A stretch of DNA of 64,000 nt from Methylophilaceae bacterium (GTDB lineage: Bacteria > Pseudomonadota > Gammaproteobacteria > Burkholderiales > Methylophilaceae), in contig JADHPM010000005.1 in NCBI GenBank assembly GCA_016778465.1, positions 1-64,000 of the forward strand, given 5' to 3'. Position numbers and translations under genes: made by a program. Below are positions 18,969 to 27,308 of this stretch, piece by piece; positions within the stretch are counted from its first letter, which is position 1; each line of letters opens with the position of its first letter. The notes beneath the pieces were generated by a model. That model saw only the letters and a list, made by a program, of their open reading frames with translations. It searched no databases and was not told the origin of the DNA.

Positions 18969-19081
18969 TAAACGCTATGCATTAAAACAAATCCAAGATA
19001 AAAGGCGCCAGCAACTACCCCTAAAAAAATTGCAAGGCGCTTATTCTTTTTACCAAGTTCGCTCTTCGAAAATTTAGCCAC
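18968..19081 (-). CDS. Cytochrome oxidase small assembly protein (37 residues)
   Basis: This gene is too short for the ORF track. It runs from GTG at 19081 to TAA at 18968 and encodes 37 residues: a basic N-terminus (MAKFSKSELGKKNKRLA) followed by one membrane helix (IFLGVVAGAFYLGFVL). Betaproteobacteria often have such a single-span small assembly protein between coxA and ctaG, with basic residues before the helix. It starts 4 bases after the coxA stop, and its own stop overlaps the ctaG ATG by one base, so it fills the gap exactly. GAG within the coxA end could serve as its ribosome site. A TTG one codon earlier is an alternative start. Confidence 0.8.
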   Translation of the reverse strand: MAKFSKSELGKKNKRLAIFLGVVAGAFYLGFVLMHSV

Positions 19082-19085
19082 CAAA

Positions 19086-20669
19086 TTACATCTCAAGCAT
19101 TTGTTTGGTTAATTTTGGTGGAGTTTCAAATGTATGGTGAGGTGCAGGTGATGGGACGTACCATTCAAGACCCCTAGCTCCCTCCCAAGCTTTATCTTTT
19201 GCTTTTTTTCCACCTAGGGCACACTTAATTACGATATAGACAAACAATAGCTGTGTTAAACCGTAAGCGAAACCACCGATGCTTGAAATCATATTAAAAT
19301 CGGCAAACTGAATATTGTAATCTGGAATCCTCCTTGGCATACCAGCTAATCCAAGGAAATGTTGCGGGAAGAAAAGCACATTTGCTGCGATGGTTGATAA
19401 CCAGAAATGAATCTTACCCAGTTTTTCATCGTACATGTAGCCTGTCCACTTCGGAAGCCAATAATAAACCGCGGACATAAGAGCAAAAACTGCACCAGTA
19501 AGCAATACATAATGGAAATGCGCTACAACAAAGTAAGTATCATGATATTGGAAGTCAACCGGGGCCATGCCGAGCATTAAACCTGAGAAGCCTCCAATTG
19601 TGAAAAGTATCACAAACGCAATAGCAAATAACATAGGTGTCTCAAAGGTCATTGCACCGCGCCACATAGTAGCCATCCAGTTAAATACTTTCACGCCTGT
19701 TGGGACAGCAATCAGCATAGTTGCATACATGAAAAAGAGTTCACCTTTGAGCGGCATACCTACTGTGAACATATGGTGAGCCCAAACAACAAAAGATAAA
19801 ATCGCGATAGATGCTGTTGCGTAAACCATTGACGCATATCCAAATAGCGGCTTCCTTGAAAATGCAGGGATAACTTGTGAAATAATACCGAAAGCTGGTA
19901 GAGCAAGGATATACACTTCAGGGTGTCCAAAGAACCAGAAAATATGTTGGAACATGACAGGATCACCACCACCGGCAGCGTCAAAAAAACTTGTTCCAAA
20001 GTATTTGTCGGTCAAAAGCATGGTCACCGCACCTGCAAGAACTGGAAGGGCAGCGATTAAGAGGAAAGAGGTTATAACCCAAGTCCAGACAAATAAAGGC
20101 ATTTGCATTAATGACATACCTGGAGCGCGCATATTAAATACTGTCGCAATAATATTAATAGCACCCATGATAGAAGAAATGCCAAGAAAGTGGATCGCAA
20201 ATATTAAGAAGGGGAAAGCATCGCCCGTTTGCAGTACAAGAGGTGGGTACATTGTCCATCCACCTGCAGGTCCTCCACCTTCCATGAATAAGGTACTAAT
20301 AAGCAAGGCAAAACCAAAAGGCAGGATCCAGAAGCTCATATTATTCATTCTAGGTAGCGCCATATCGGGCGCGCCAATCATCAAGGGAATCATCCAGTTT
20401 GCAAGTCCGACCCCTGCTGGCATCACCGCACCAAAAATCATAATTAGAGCATGTACTGTAACCATTGAGTTATAAAATTGTGGGTCAACGAACTGAAGTC
20501 CGGGCTGGAATAACTCAGCACGAATAATCATAGCCATTGCACCCCCAACAAAAAACATGGTTAGCGCAAATATGAGATAGAGGGTCCCAATGTCTTTATG
20601 GTTTGTCGAATAAATCCACCTTTTTAAACCTGATGGTGCATGATCATGATCGTGTGCAAGTGTACTCAT
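19086..20669 (-). CDS. coxA: Cytochrome c oxidase subunit I
   Basis: The catalytic subunit, 527 residues with twelve membrane helices, binds heme a, heme a3 and CuB and reduces oxygen while pumping protons. Ligand regions are visible: TVHALIMIFGAVMPA for low-spin heme a, WFFGHPEVYILALPAFG with the His-Tyr pair of the CuB site, VVWAHHMFTVGM for CuB histidines, and HDTYFVVAHFHYVL with the heme a3 and heme a ligands. Length and motifs are those of an A-type oxidase. It follows coxB by 26 bases. Confidence 0.98.
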   Translation of the reverse strand: MSTLAHDHDHAPSGLKRWIYSTNHKDIGTLYLIFALTMFFVGGAMAMIIRAELFQPGLQFVDPQFYNSMVTVHALIMIFGAVMPAGVGLANWMIPLMIGAPDMALPRMNNMSFWILPFGFALLISTLFMEGGGPAGGWTMYPPLVLQTGDAFPFLIFAIHFLGISSIMGAINIIATVFNMRAPGMSLMQMPLFVWTWVITSFLLIAALPVLAGAVTMLLTDKYFGTSFFDAAGGGDPVMFQHIFWFFGHPEVYILALPAFGIISQVIPAFSRKPLFGYASMVYATASIAILSFVVWAHHMFTVGMPLKGELFFMYATMLIAVPTGVKVFNWMATMWRGAMTFETPMLFAIAFVILFTIGGFSGLMLGMAPVDFQYHDTYFVVAHFHYVLLTGAVFALMSAVYYWLPKWTGYMYDEKLGKIHFWLSTIAANVLFFPQHFLGLAGMPRRIPDYNIQFADFNMISSIGGFAYGLTQLLFVYIVIKCALGGKKAKDKAWEGARGLEWYVPSPAPHHTFETPPKLTKQMLEM

Positions 20670-20695
20670 AAATAAATCCTAAATTTAAATTAAAG

Positions 20696-21829
20696 TTATT
20701 TTTTATTTCTAGCTTCGGAAACCTCTTTGGCTTGAACAATATCCCCAGTGTCATTTCCCCAAGCATTTCTCTCGTATGTTGTTACAGCTGCTATATCTAC
20801 GTCAGAAAGCTGCTCGCCAAAGGCAGGCATCAAGTTCTTACCATAAATAATCCTATGGATGTGGCCAAGTCTTTGATCAGGCTCAATTGCGACAGCACTT
20901 CCAGCTAAGGCTGGAAAAACCCCTGGCACTCCTTCACCATTCGCCTGATGGCAAGCCAAACACTGGGCCTTATAGACCGCCTCGCCTTTTGTCATTAATT
21001 CTTCCATAGTCAATACCATATCAGCGGTATTTTTCTTTGCTTCAGCTTCTTGTTTTTTTTCCGCAACCCATATGCGATACTCATCCATCGGAACGGCTTT
21101 AACAACAATCGGCATATAGCCATGTCCCTTACCACAAATCTCTGCACATTGACCACGATATGTACCGGGCTTATCGATCACTGCCCAATTATCATTGATG
21201 AAACCCGGAATAGCATCACGTTTCCAACCAAGGTCTGGAACCCACCAAGCATGGATAACATCTTGAGCTGTTGTAAGAATTCGTATTTTAGTATTTGTAG
21301 GGAGAACAATTGGCTCATCAACATCCAATAGATAGTTTTCATTTTCCATGGGATTTAGGCCAGAATTAAGCTGTGATACCTCAGTACTTTTTGTATCAAG
21401 AACACTGAAAATTGTTAGATCATCATCAATGTAGTCATACTTCCATTTCCACTGATAACCGGTAGCCTTCACTGTAATTTGAGATCCTGACGTATCTTCC
21501 ATATCAATAAGTAGTTTAGTAGCTGGAACTGCGAGAGCAATAATAATCGCTAAGGGTATGGCGGTCCAAATAACCTCAACGGTAGTACTGTGAGAAAACT
21601 TAGCAGGTTTAACTCCCTTAGATTTTCTATGATGGAAAATTGACCAAAACATGATTCCAAAAACGACGATACCTATAACTGTAACAACCCAAAGAGTAAG
21701 CATGTGCAAGTCATAAACTCTTTGACTAATTTGAGTGACGCCCTCACGCATGTTTAATCCCCATTCCGCAAATGCAGTTAACGGAAACAGAGCAAGAATG
21801 CTTAAAAACTTAATAAAAAATGTTTTCAA
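20696..21829 (-). CDS. coxB: Cytochrome c oxidase subunit II with fused cytochrome c domain
   Basis: Subunit II takes electrons from cytochrome c. The 377-residue product has a signal sequence, two membrane helices, a CuA cupredoxin domain and an extra heme c domain, the caa3-like form. CuA ligands appear in DVIHAWWVPDLG and CAEICGKGHGYMPI near residues 190-235. The fused domain has CLACHQANGEGVPGVFPALAGS and NLMPAFGEQLSDVD. It starts with TTG at 21829, preceded by AAGGT. It leads the coxB-coxA-small-ctaG-coxC operon, and a candidate promoter with TGTTACA repeats lies upstream. Confidence 0.97.
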   Translation of the reverse strand: MKTFFIKFLSILALFPLTAFAEWGLNMREGVTQISQRVYDLHMLTLWVVTVIGIVVFGIMFWSIFHHRKSKGVKPAKFSHSTTVEVIWTAIPLAIIIALAVPATKLLIDMEDTSGSQITVKATGYQWKWKYDYIDDDLTIFSVLDTKSTEVSQLNSGLNPMENENYLLDVDEPIVLPTNTKIRILTTAQDVIHAWWVPDLGWKRDAIPGFINDNWAVIDKPGTYRGQCAEICGKGHGYMPIVVKAVPMDEYRIWVAEKKQEAEAKKNTADMVLTMEELMTKGEAVYKAQCLACHQANGEGVPGVFPALAGSAVAIEPDQRLGHIHRIIYGKNLMPAFGEQLSDVDIAAVTTYERNAWGNDTGDIVQAKEVSEARNKK

Positions 21830-21904
21830 TTTTAATACCTTTCGTTAATTTACTCATTGGACCAAATCTTGCGTGATGGTATCAGGAGCTTACGATAAAT
21901 TCAA

Positions 21905-21939
21905 ATTATAATGACCATTAATGTAACAATTTTGTAACA
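21905..21939 (-). promoter_or_regulatory. Candidate coxB promoter with paired TGTTACA repeats
   Basis: Read on the minus strand, TGTTACA occurs at 21939-21933 and 21928-21922, starts 11 bases apart, followed by TGGTCAT at a further 11 bases and then a perfect TATAAT at 21910-21905. No standard -35 is present; the repeats cover the place where one would lie, as at activator-dependent promoters. The spacing recalls the phoB repeats, but the half-sites differ. The leader would be about 70 bases. Function is inferred. Confidence 0.5.
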
Positions 21940-21940
21940 T

Positions 21941-22417
21941 CTAGACAAGCCTTATTTGCAAAGTTTTTAGTAAGTTTAATAATTTTTTTCTATCCTCTTC
22001 ATTAACCCATTGCCCAACAATAATTTTTTTTCCTTTTTCATGAATCGATAACACTGATGGTTGCGTTTTGGTCGCCCTCTTAAAACCAAAATAGGTCCAA
22101 TCACGAATAAATTTTTTAGTTTTGATATTTTTTCTTTTCACCTCAGAAAATGTTATCTCATCGTTAGTAATAATTAATTCCTCATAGTACGAACTTTTTA
22201 ATGCACTAATGTATAGAGCATAGCCGAGTACAAAAAGTTCTATTCCGTAAAAAGGAATGGCCAAATACAAATTAATATACGTCAAGATTAAGGCGATCAA
22301 AAAAATAAAGCCCGCAAAAAAAAGAAAAATTTTTTTTAAGAGGGGCCAAGGCATCGCGGGATTTGGTCGAATAATAATTCGCAATGAATTTTTATCAATT
22401 TGTTTTTGTTCAATCAT
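21941..22417 (-). CDS. DUF2244 family membrane protein
   Basis: A 158-residue protein with two adjacent hydrophobic helices (about residues 27-47 and 51-70) and a soluble C-terminal domain. The pattern RPNPAMPWPLLKK before the helices and the FIRDWTYFGFKRA and SIHEKGKKIIVGQWV segments fit DUF2244, a family often near cytochrome oxidase genes but without a settled function. The ATG lies only 10 bases after the encoded CCA end of tRNA-Leu on the same strand, and no ribosome site fits between them. Its transcript therefore probably passes through the tRNA. Confidence 0.85.
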   Translation of the reverse strand: MIEQKQIDKNSLRIIIRPNPAMPWPLLKKIFLFFAGFIFLIALILTYINLYLAIPFYGIELFVLGYALYISALKSSYYEELIITNDEITFSEVKRKNIKTKKFIRDWTYFGFKRATKTQPSVLSIHEKGKKIIVGQWVNEEDRKKLLNLLKTLQIRLV

Positions 22418-22427
22418 TATATAATTA

Positions 22428-22514
22428 TGGTGCCGAGAGAGAGAATCGAACTCTCACGCTGTTACCAGCGCGGGATTTTGAATCCCGTGCGTCTACCAAT
22501 TCCGCCATCCCGGC
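22428..22514 (-). tRNA. tRNA-Leu (anticodon CAA)
   Basis: On the minus strand the sequence folds as a class II tRNA of 87 bases including an encoded CCA. The acceptor arms GCCGGGA and TCTCGGC pair fully (one G-U), the D-loop has GGTAGACGC, the anticodon stem CGGGA/TCCCG holds the loop TTCAAAA with anticodon CAA, a long variable arm follows (GCTGGTAACAGC), and the T-arm carries GTTCGATTC. It reads UUG leucine codons. It lies between divergent queA and downstream DUF2244. Confidence 0.97.
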
Positions 22515-22553
22515 ATGATCAATGGTGGCTAATTTTACCTGAAAATAAAATCG

Positions 22554-23594
22554 ATGAATATTGAAGACTTTAATTATACGTTACCTGAAAATTTAATTGC
22601 ACAAAATCCCTCTCGGAAAAGGGGAGATAGTAAACTTTTGTCCATAAATCCTGAAACTAATTCAATAAATAATCTGAATTTTAAAGATTTATTTAATTTA
22701 ATTAATAAAGATGATTTGCTAATTTTTAACGATACAAAAGTTATCAAGGCAAGACTTTTTGGGGAAAAACTAACTGGAGGTAAAGTTGAAATTTTAGTTG
22801 AACGCATCATTGACGAAAAAAATGCATTGGCTCTAATTAAAACATCCAAAAAAATAAATACCAGCTTAACAATTAAAACCTCTAAAAATAGACTCATCGA
22901 GATTTTTGCTCGGGATGAAAATCTTTTTAGAATAAAAATTGAAGATGGGGATTTTTATTCTTTACTCGACAACGAGGGGCATGTGCCTCTGCCACCTTAT
23001 ATTAAGCGTAAGGATAAAAAAGTAGACGAAGATCGTTATCAAACTATTTTTGCAAAAGAAAGGGGTGCCGTTGCTGCCCCAACCGCTGGATTACATTTTT
23101 CACAAGAGGACTTTAATAGGCTCAAGGAAAAAAAAATAAATTACGGCTTTATTACGTTACATGTTGGATCAGGAACGTTTCAACCCGTTAAAGTTACCAA
23201 CATTAATGATCATAAAATGCATAAAGAAATTTATCACATTCCAATTGCTACAAAACAACTTATCGATGAAACAAGGGTCAAAGGTGGCAGGGTTATAGCT
23301 ATTGGCACCACCGTTTTGCGCGCTCTTGAGAGCGCTTATCAAAATGCTGTGGTCCCTAACAACTTTCAAGAGACTGACATCTTTATAAAGCCAGGCTATA
23401 AATTTAAAATTGTTGATGCTTTATTCACAAACTTTCACCTTCCTAAAAGTACACTATTAATGCTAGTATCTGCACTCGCAGGTAAAGATTTCATTATGAA
23501 GTCATATCATGAAGCAATAAAAAATAAATATCATTTCTTTAGCTATGGCGATGCAATGTTTATTGAACAAAAAGCTAAAAATAATGACCTATAA
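22554..23594 (+). CDS. queA: S-adenosylmethionine:tRNA ribosyltransferase-isomerase
   Basis: QueA transfers and isomerises the ribosyl part of SAM onto preQ1-modified tRNA, giving epoxyqueuosine. The 346-residue protein has the family motifs YTLPENLIAQNPSRKRGDSKLL at the N-terminus, NDTKVIKARLFGEK, GAVAAPTAGLHFS, LHVGSGTFQPVK and the C-terminal TNFHLPKSTLLMLVSA. Length is normal. The usual partners tgt and yajC-secDF do not follow here; an unrelated secreted protein does. No strong ribosome site precedes the ATG. Confidence 0.97.
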   Translation: MNIEDFNYTLPENLIAQNPSRKRGDSKLLSINPETNSINNLNFKDLFNLINKDDLLIFNDTKVIKARLFGEKLTGGKVEILVERIIDEKNALALIKTSKKINTSLTIKTSKNRLIEIFARDENLFRIKIEDGDFYSLLDNEGHVPLPPYIKRKDKKVDEDRYQTIFAKERGAVAAPTAGLHFSQEDFNRLKEKKINYGFITLHVGSGTFQPVKVTNINDHKMHKEIYHIPIATKQLIDETRVKGGRVIAIGTTVLRALESAYQNAVVPNNFQETDIFIKPGYKFKIVDALFTNFHLPKSTLLMLVSALAGKDFIMKSYHEAIKNKYHFFSYGDAMFIEQKAKNNDL

Positions 23595-23605
23595 AAATAA
23601 ATTGG

Positions 23606-24487
23606 ATGAAATTTCAAATGATTAAAAAAATAATTCTAACCATTTATTTAAGCAGCTTACCTTTAATGGTCTTCTCAGAAATACTGCCAGATGCGGAACT
23701 TGCATTTAAAATCGAGTTAAAAAAAGAACCTACTTCTCGTCCTCAGACAGTTGCTTATTTACCCGTTGAAAAAAAATATTATATTGCTGATGGCGGTCTT
23801 GCACCGATGGGATCAGCATATGAAGCTCCAATTTCGAAATCCCTTATTCATACCTATGATGAGAATGGCAATTATTTAAAATCAACTCGCGCAGGTTTTG
23901 ATAATCGTTCAATTTATTTCAACTCAAAAACATCAACCTTAGAGACCATCACATACAATGTTTCAAGTGAGGCAGGGTTTGGCCCAATGACGGGAATATT
24001 TTCCTTAGAACTCGACGATAACGGCCTACCCACGGGAAAATCAGATGACATTGCAAACTTTATTCCTGCATTTGGCAGCGCATCAACTATGCCTGTTTAT
24101 GATGCAAAACTGAATGTTTATTACGCCAAACAAGAAAAAACAAATAAGGTTTTTGTCGTTAGTCTTGAGGACAGGCAATTGAAAAAAGAAATATTGCTAG
24201 ATTTTAATACGCCCGATGTCGAACACCATGATGTTGCGGCGAGCTTTATTGCCTACACCGAAATCAAAGGCGAAGAGTTCATCCTTCTTGATATCGATCA
24301 CAAGCGTTTTCTGATTTATGATTTGGATGGAAAATATGTCGGAGCCAGTTCACTCCCCAAACACTTAAAAATAAGATCCAAGAATCATTTTAATGGGTTA
24401 GGTTACACCGTTAATGGTTATTACTTTCTCTACATAGATTCAGAGGGTGAATTTGGCACTTATCATGCCTATAAAGTGCTTAACTAG
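23606..24487 (+). CDS. Secreted protein of unknown function, possible beta-propeller
   Basis: The 293-residue product begins with a cleavable-type signal ([19 protein letters not shown]), so it should be periplasmic or exported. The mature part is rich in beta-strand-like repeats such as [38 protein letters not shown] and [15 protein letters not shown], spaced at roughly 40-60 residues, which suggests a small beta-propeller. I do not recognise a named family. ATG at 23606 or the fifth codon at 23618 could be the start. It lies 11 bases after queA and overlaps the convergent proS by 8 bases. Confidence 0.78.
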   Translation: MKFQMIKKIILTIYLSSLPLMVFSEILPDAELAFKIELKKEPTSRPQTVAYLPVEKKYYIADGGLAPMGSAYEAPISKSLIHTYDENGNYLKSTRAGFDNRSIYFNSKTSTLETITYNVSSEAGFGPMTGIFSLELDDNGLPTGKSDDIANFIPAFGSASTMPVYDAKLNVYYAKQEKTNKVFVVSLEDRQLKKEILLDFNTPDVEHHDVAASFIAYTEIKGEEFILLDIDHKRFLIYDLDGKYVGASSLPKHLKIRSKNHFNGLGYTVNGYYFLYIDSEGEFGTYHAYKVLN

Positions 24488-25712
24488 CCAATGCTTTTAA
24501 AAGTTTAGCTTTATCAAAGATTTGGCTTTTGCTTTGAGAGCGGGCCTTATATTCATAACTGCTCTCTTTTACAAGCTTTTCACTTATCGTGATTCGATGC
24601 GGAATCCCTAAAAGGTCTGCCTCACTAAACATGACCCCCGGCCTCAAGCCGCGGTCGTCTAAGATGACGTCAAAACCCAAATTAGTTAGTTCCTCATACA
24701 AATCGTTACTTATCATTTTGATCTCGACATTTTTATCCATACCTATTGGCGTGATAATTACCTCAAATGGGGCAATAGATTTTGGTAGAATCATTCCATC
24801 AGCATCGTAATTTTGTTCAATGGCTGCAGCAATAATTCTTGAGACGCCAATACCATAACAGCCCATAATCATTGGTCTTGATTCTCCCTCTTGATCTATA
24901 AATTCGGCACTCATTGCCTCAGAGTACTTTGACCCTAGTTGAAAAATATGACCTACCTCAATACCACGACAGGTTTTAAGTTGCTGTTTGTTGGGATGAT
25001 CCTTTGCAACTTCAATGTTAGCAGCGAAGTCACTATTTTCATCATAAACAATTTCATCTTCCCCAGACTCTGCAAGCACGTGAAATTCATGTGAGCCATC
25101 GCCACCAATTGCTCCGTTATCTGCCTGAACAGCACGATAATTTAAGCCGATACGATCAAAAATTTTTTTATAAGTGTCATACATTTTTTGGTAGGTTTCC
25201 TTGAGTGACTCCAAATCACAATGAAACGAATAAGAATCTTTCATCACGAATTCTCGTGCACGCATCACCCCAAAGCGAGGCCTTATCTCATCCCTAAATT
25301 TTGTTTGTATTTGATAAAAATTTACTGGCAATTGTTTATAGCTTTTTATTTCTTTTCTTACAATATCAGTGATAACTTCCTCATGTGTTGGACCATAGCA
25401 AAATAGCCTATCGTGCCTATCAGAAATTTTTAACATTTGAGGGCCAAATACATCCCAACGATTAGTTTCTTCCCATAATTCTTTTGGCTGTATGGCAGGC
25501 ATTAATAATTCTAGTGCGCCAGCGTTATTCATTTCCTCACGAATAATAGTCTCTATCTTTTTTAGAACACGCAGTCCCAGCGGCATCCAAGAATACAATC
25601 CTGATCCAAGTCTCTTAATTAACCCAGCTCGAATCATCAGTTGATGACTTACTAATTCCGCCTCTTGAGGGGCCTCTTTCAGAGTTGATATATAGAATTG
25701 ACTTGCTTTCAT
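24480..25712 (-). CDS. proS: Prolyl-tRNA synthetase lacking the editing (INS) domain
   Basis: This class II enzyme charges tRNA-Pro. The catalytic core is of the bacterial type: motif 1 region [21 protein letters not shown], motif 2 [26 protein letters not shown], motif 3 [17 protein letters not shown], and a C-terminal anticodon-binding domain with [21 protein letters not shown]. It has 410 residues, whereas the E. coli type has about 570. The missing stretch is exactly the INS domain that clears Ala-tRNA-Pro: [20 protein letters not shown] joins its two flanks with only about 14 residues. The frame is intact, so this is a clean domain loss rather than a frameshift. An editing-free ProRS is known in alphaproteobacteria. 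Confidence 0.95.
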   Translation of the reverse strand: MKASQFYISTLKEAPQEAELVSHQLMIRAGLIKRLGSGLYSWMPLGLRVLKKIETIIREEMNNAGALELLMPAIQPKELWEETNRWDVFGPQMLKISDRHDRLFCYGPTHEEVITDIVRKEIKSYKQLPVNFYQIQTKFRDEIRPRFGVMRAREFVMKDSYSFHCDLESLKETYQKMYDTYKKIFDRIGLNYRAVQADNGAIGGDGSHEFHVLAESGEDEIVYDENSDFAANIEVAKDHPNKQQLKTCRGIEVGHIFQLGSKYSEAMSAEFIDQEGESRPMIMGCYGIGVSRIIAAAIEQNYDADGMILPKSIAPFEVIITPIGMDKNVEIKMISNDLYEELTNLGFDVILDDRGLRPGVMFSEADLLGIPHRITISEKLVKESSYEYKARSQSKSQIFDKAKLLKALAS

Positions 25713-25716
25713 AGAT

Positions 25717-26172
25717 TTAATTATCTTTTTTAATTAGTGTGAGAAATGAACGAATATCATGCCAGAATATTTTCTTTTTTCCAGCATCCTTGATCATATC
25801 ACTTAAATTTATTGAGGAATTGAAGCAAGTTGCACTTGAAAAAATATTTTGAGTAGCCATTTCACCAAAACAAAATATAAAATCTGGCTCTTGAGTTTGC
25901 AATAAATTGTTCATTTGATCCGACGTTAAAATTTCAGTTGATGCTATTTGATCGGTAATTGAGTTTAAGTATTCAGCAATACTTTCAAATAATTTTTTTT
26001 CTTGCTCACCTTCATGAGAAGCCGAAGTTAAAAAGAAAATCTTTTTTTTAACGAAGGAAAAGTTTAAACAGTAGATGGGAGAATCTAATTCTTTTTTATC
26101 AATTTTTGGCAGCCAAATCGGGGTGAAGCCAAATTCAGCTAAAATACAATCCTGGCTTAACTTCTCACTCAT
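25717..26172 (-). CDS. Small protein, candidate DNA polymerase III psi subunit (HolD-like)
   Basis: The 151-residue product has no clear-cut domain match that I can name with confidence. It does resemble HolD in layout: an N-terminal [13 protein letters not shown] comparable to the LGITQW motif through which psi binds chi, a central beta strand with FIFCFGEMA, and a C-terminal [22 protein letters not shown] comparable to the LTDLRANPTARAALWQQI end of E. coli HolD. holD also lies directly before rimI in E. coli; here the gene follows rimI with a 4-base overlap. The alternative in this position in betaproteobacteria is a uracil-DNA glycosylase-like gene, but its motifs are absent. Confidence 0.5.
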   Translation of the reverse strand: MSEKLSQDCILAEFGFTPIWLPKIDKKELDSPIYCLNFSFVKKKIFFLTSASHEGEQEKKLFESIAEYLNSITDQIASTEILTSDQMNNLLQTQEPDFIFCFGEMATQNIFSSATCFNSSINLSDMIKDAGKKKIFWHDIRSFLTLIKKDN

Positions 26173-26630
26173 AAACTAAGTCCCATCAAAACAGCATCTT
26201 CCTTGCCACTTTTAGTTCTATAATAATTTTTTCTAATTCCGGTTTCGTTAAAACCAAAGCTTCCATATAACTTTATGGCATTTACGTTAGAGCGTCTTAC
26301 CTCAAGAAAAATATGGCTGATATTTCTTGCGAGACATATTTCTTTTAATTGATTTAGAATAATCCGCCCTATGCCTTTTGACTGCATTGTCTTTTTTACA
26401 GTCAAGTTTAACAACTCACATTGGTCAAGGGCTAGTTTGGCAACAAAATATCCCACCGCCTCATCATCCAGGATAAACTTTTTTAAAATATCATGCGCCT
26501 GCAAGGCGGATAGAAAAGATGCCTTTGTCCATGGGTTATAATGACAATCTCTCTCGATAGCGACAATTTCATCGATACATTGAGCGCTTATATCTTCTTG
26601 TTGCAGAAAAATTTCACGTGAAAGATTCAT
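26169..26630 (-). CDS. rimI: Ribosomal protein S18-alanine N-acetyltransferase
   Basis: A GNAT-fold acetyltransferase of 153 residues that acetylates the N-terminal alanine of ribosomal protein S18. Acetyl-CoA binding is shown by VKKTMQSKGIGRIILNQL (the Q/RxxGxG/A motif), followed by EVRRSNVNAIKLYGSFGFNETGIRKNYYR, the RimI-type C-terminus. It overlaps tsaB by 4 bases upstream and the holD-like gene by 4 bases downstream. tsaB-rimI is a widespread pairing and supports the symbol. Confidence 0.93.
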   Translation of the reverse strand: MNLSREIFLQQEDISAQCIDEIVAIERDCHYNPWTKASFLSALQAHDILKKFILDDEAVGYFVAKLALDQCELLNLTVKKTMQSKGIGRIILNQLKEICLARNISHIFLEVRRSNVNAIKLYGSFGFNETGIRKNYYRTKSGKEDAVLMGLSL

Positions 26631-27301
26631 TTCTTATTTCTCTCATGAATTGTTTGAGCCACTTTATTTCTAACATAGATCGGATATGCGTCTTTTATAT
26701 CGAACTTCTTCTGAAATTTATCTTTTGCCATTGAACCGATAATCGCCGCCATAGGATAGTTCATTTCATCGAAATCTGGTTTTAATGATTCATATTTTTT
26801 TATCAGAAATGTTTTGTATGGGCTCACTCCTGATCCGATAATTAGAGGGTTATAGAGCTCATAGCTAGGTAAATCATCGGGGTCGCAAACTTCAACCTCG
26901 CCATGAAGATTATATTTATTTGAAACTTTAGAGTATGCCGCAATATATAGTTGATTCATTCTTGCATCAATACAGCTAATAGTATGACTTCTTGAAAATT
27001 TTGCGGCTATTGCCTCCAAAGAACTTACCCCAACAATCGGGATATTATGTGGGTATGCAATCCCGTATGCTATTCCGGATGCGACTCTTAGACCGGTAAA
27101 TGACCCAGGCCCGACACCAAAAGAAACGCCATCAATATCATGGAAACGCAAACCAGATTCATGGACAAGATTTTTTAGCTCTGATAATAATTTTTCTGAA
27201 TTTTCTTTTGAAGAGGAAAATGATAATTCATTTATTTTTTCATCATTGATTAGTGCAAGAGAGAGAATTGGTCCAGAACTATCAATTGATAAAATTTTCA
27301 T
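26627..27301 (-). CDS. tsaB: tRNA threonylcarbamoyladenosine synthesis protein TsaB
   Basis: TsaB is the scaffold partner of TsaD in making t6A at position 37 of ANN-decoding tRNAs. The 224-residue protein has the ASKHA-fold N-terminus (ILSIDSSGPILSLALI), SFGVGPGSFTGLRVASGIAYGIA and IDARMNQLYIAAYS. It lacks the TsaD metal-binding histidines, as expected. It begins 7 bases after dinG and is coupled to rimI. tsaC, which works in the same pathway, lies at 50.8 kb. Confidence 0.95.
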   Translation of the reverse strand: MKILSIDSSGPILSLALINDEKINELSFSSSKENSEKLLSELKNLVHESGLRFHDIDGVSFGVGPGSFTGLRVASGIAYGIAYPHNIPIVGVSSLEAIAAKFSRSHTISCIDARMNQLYIAAYSKVSNKYNLHGEVEVCDPDDLPSYELYNPLIIGSGVSPYKTFLIKKYESLKPDFDEMNYPMAAIIGSMAKDKFQKKFDIKDAYPIYVRNKVAQTIHERNKK

Positions 27302-27308
27302 ATAAGTA

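Noticed and set aside
19954-20475. 173-residue ORF antisense to coxA
   Set aside because: It is a mirror of the strongly conserved coxA coding strand, has no start signal or recognisable domain, and its composition follows from coxA codons.
24480-25712. proS read as a frameshifted or degraded gene because it is about 160 residues short
   Set aside because: One continuous frame keeps every class II motif and the anticodon domain; the missing part corresponds to a single domain with neatly joined flanks.
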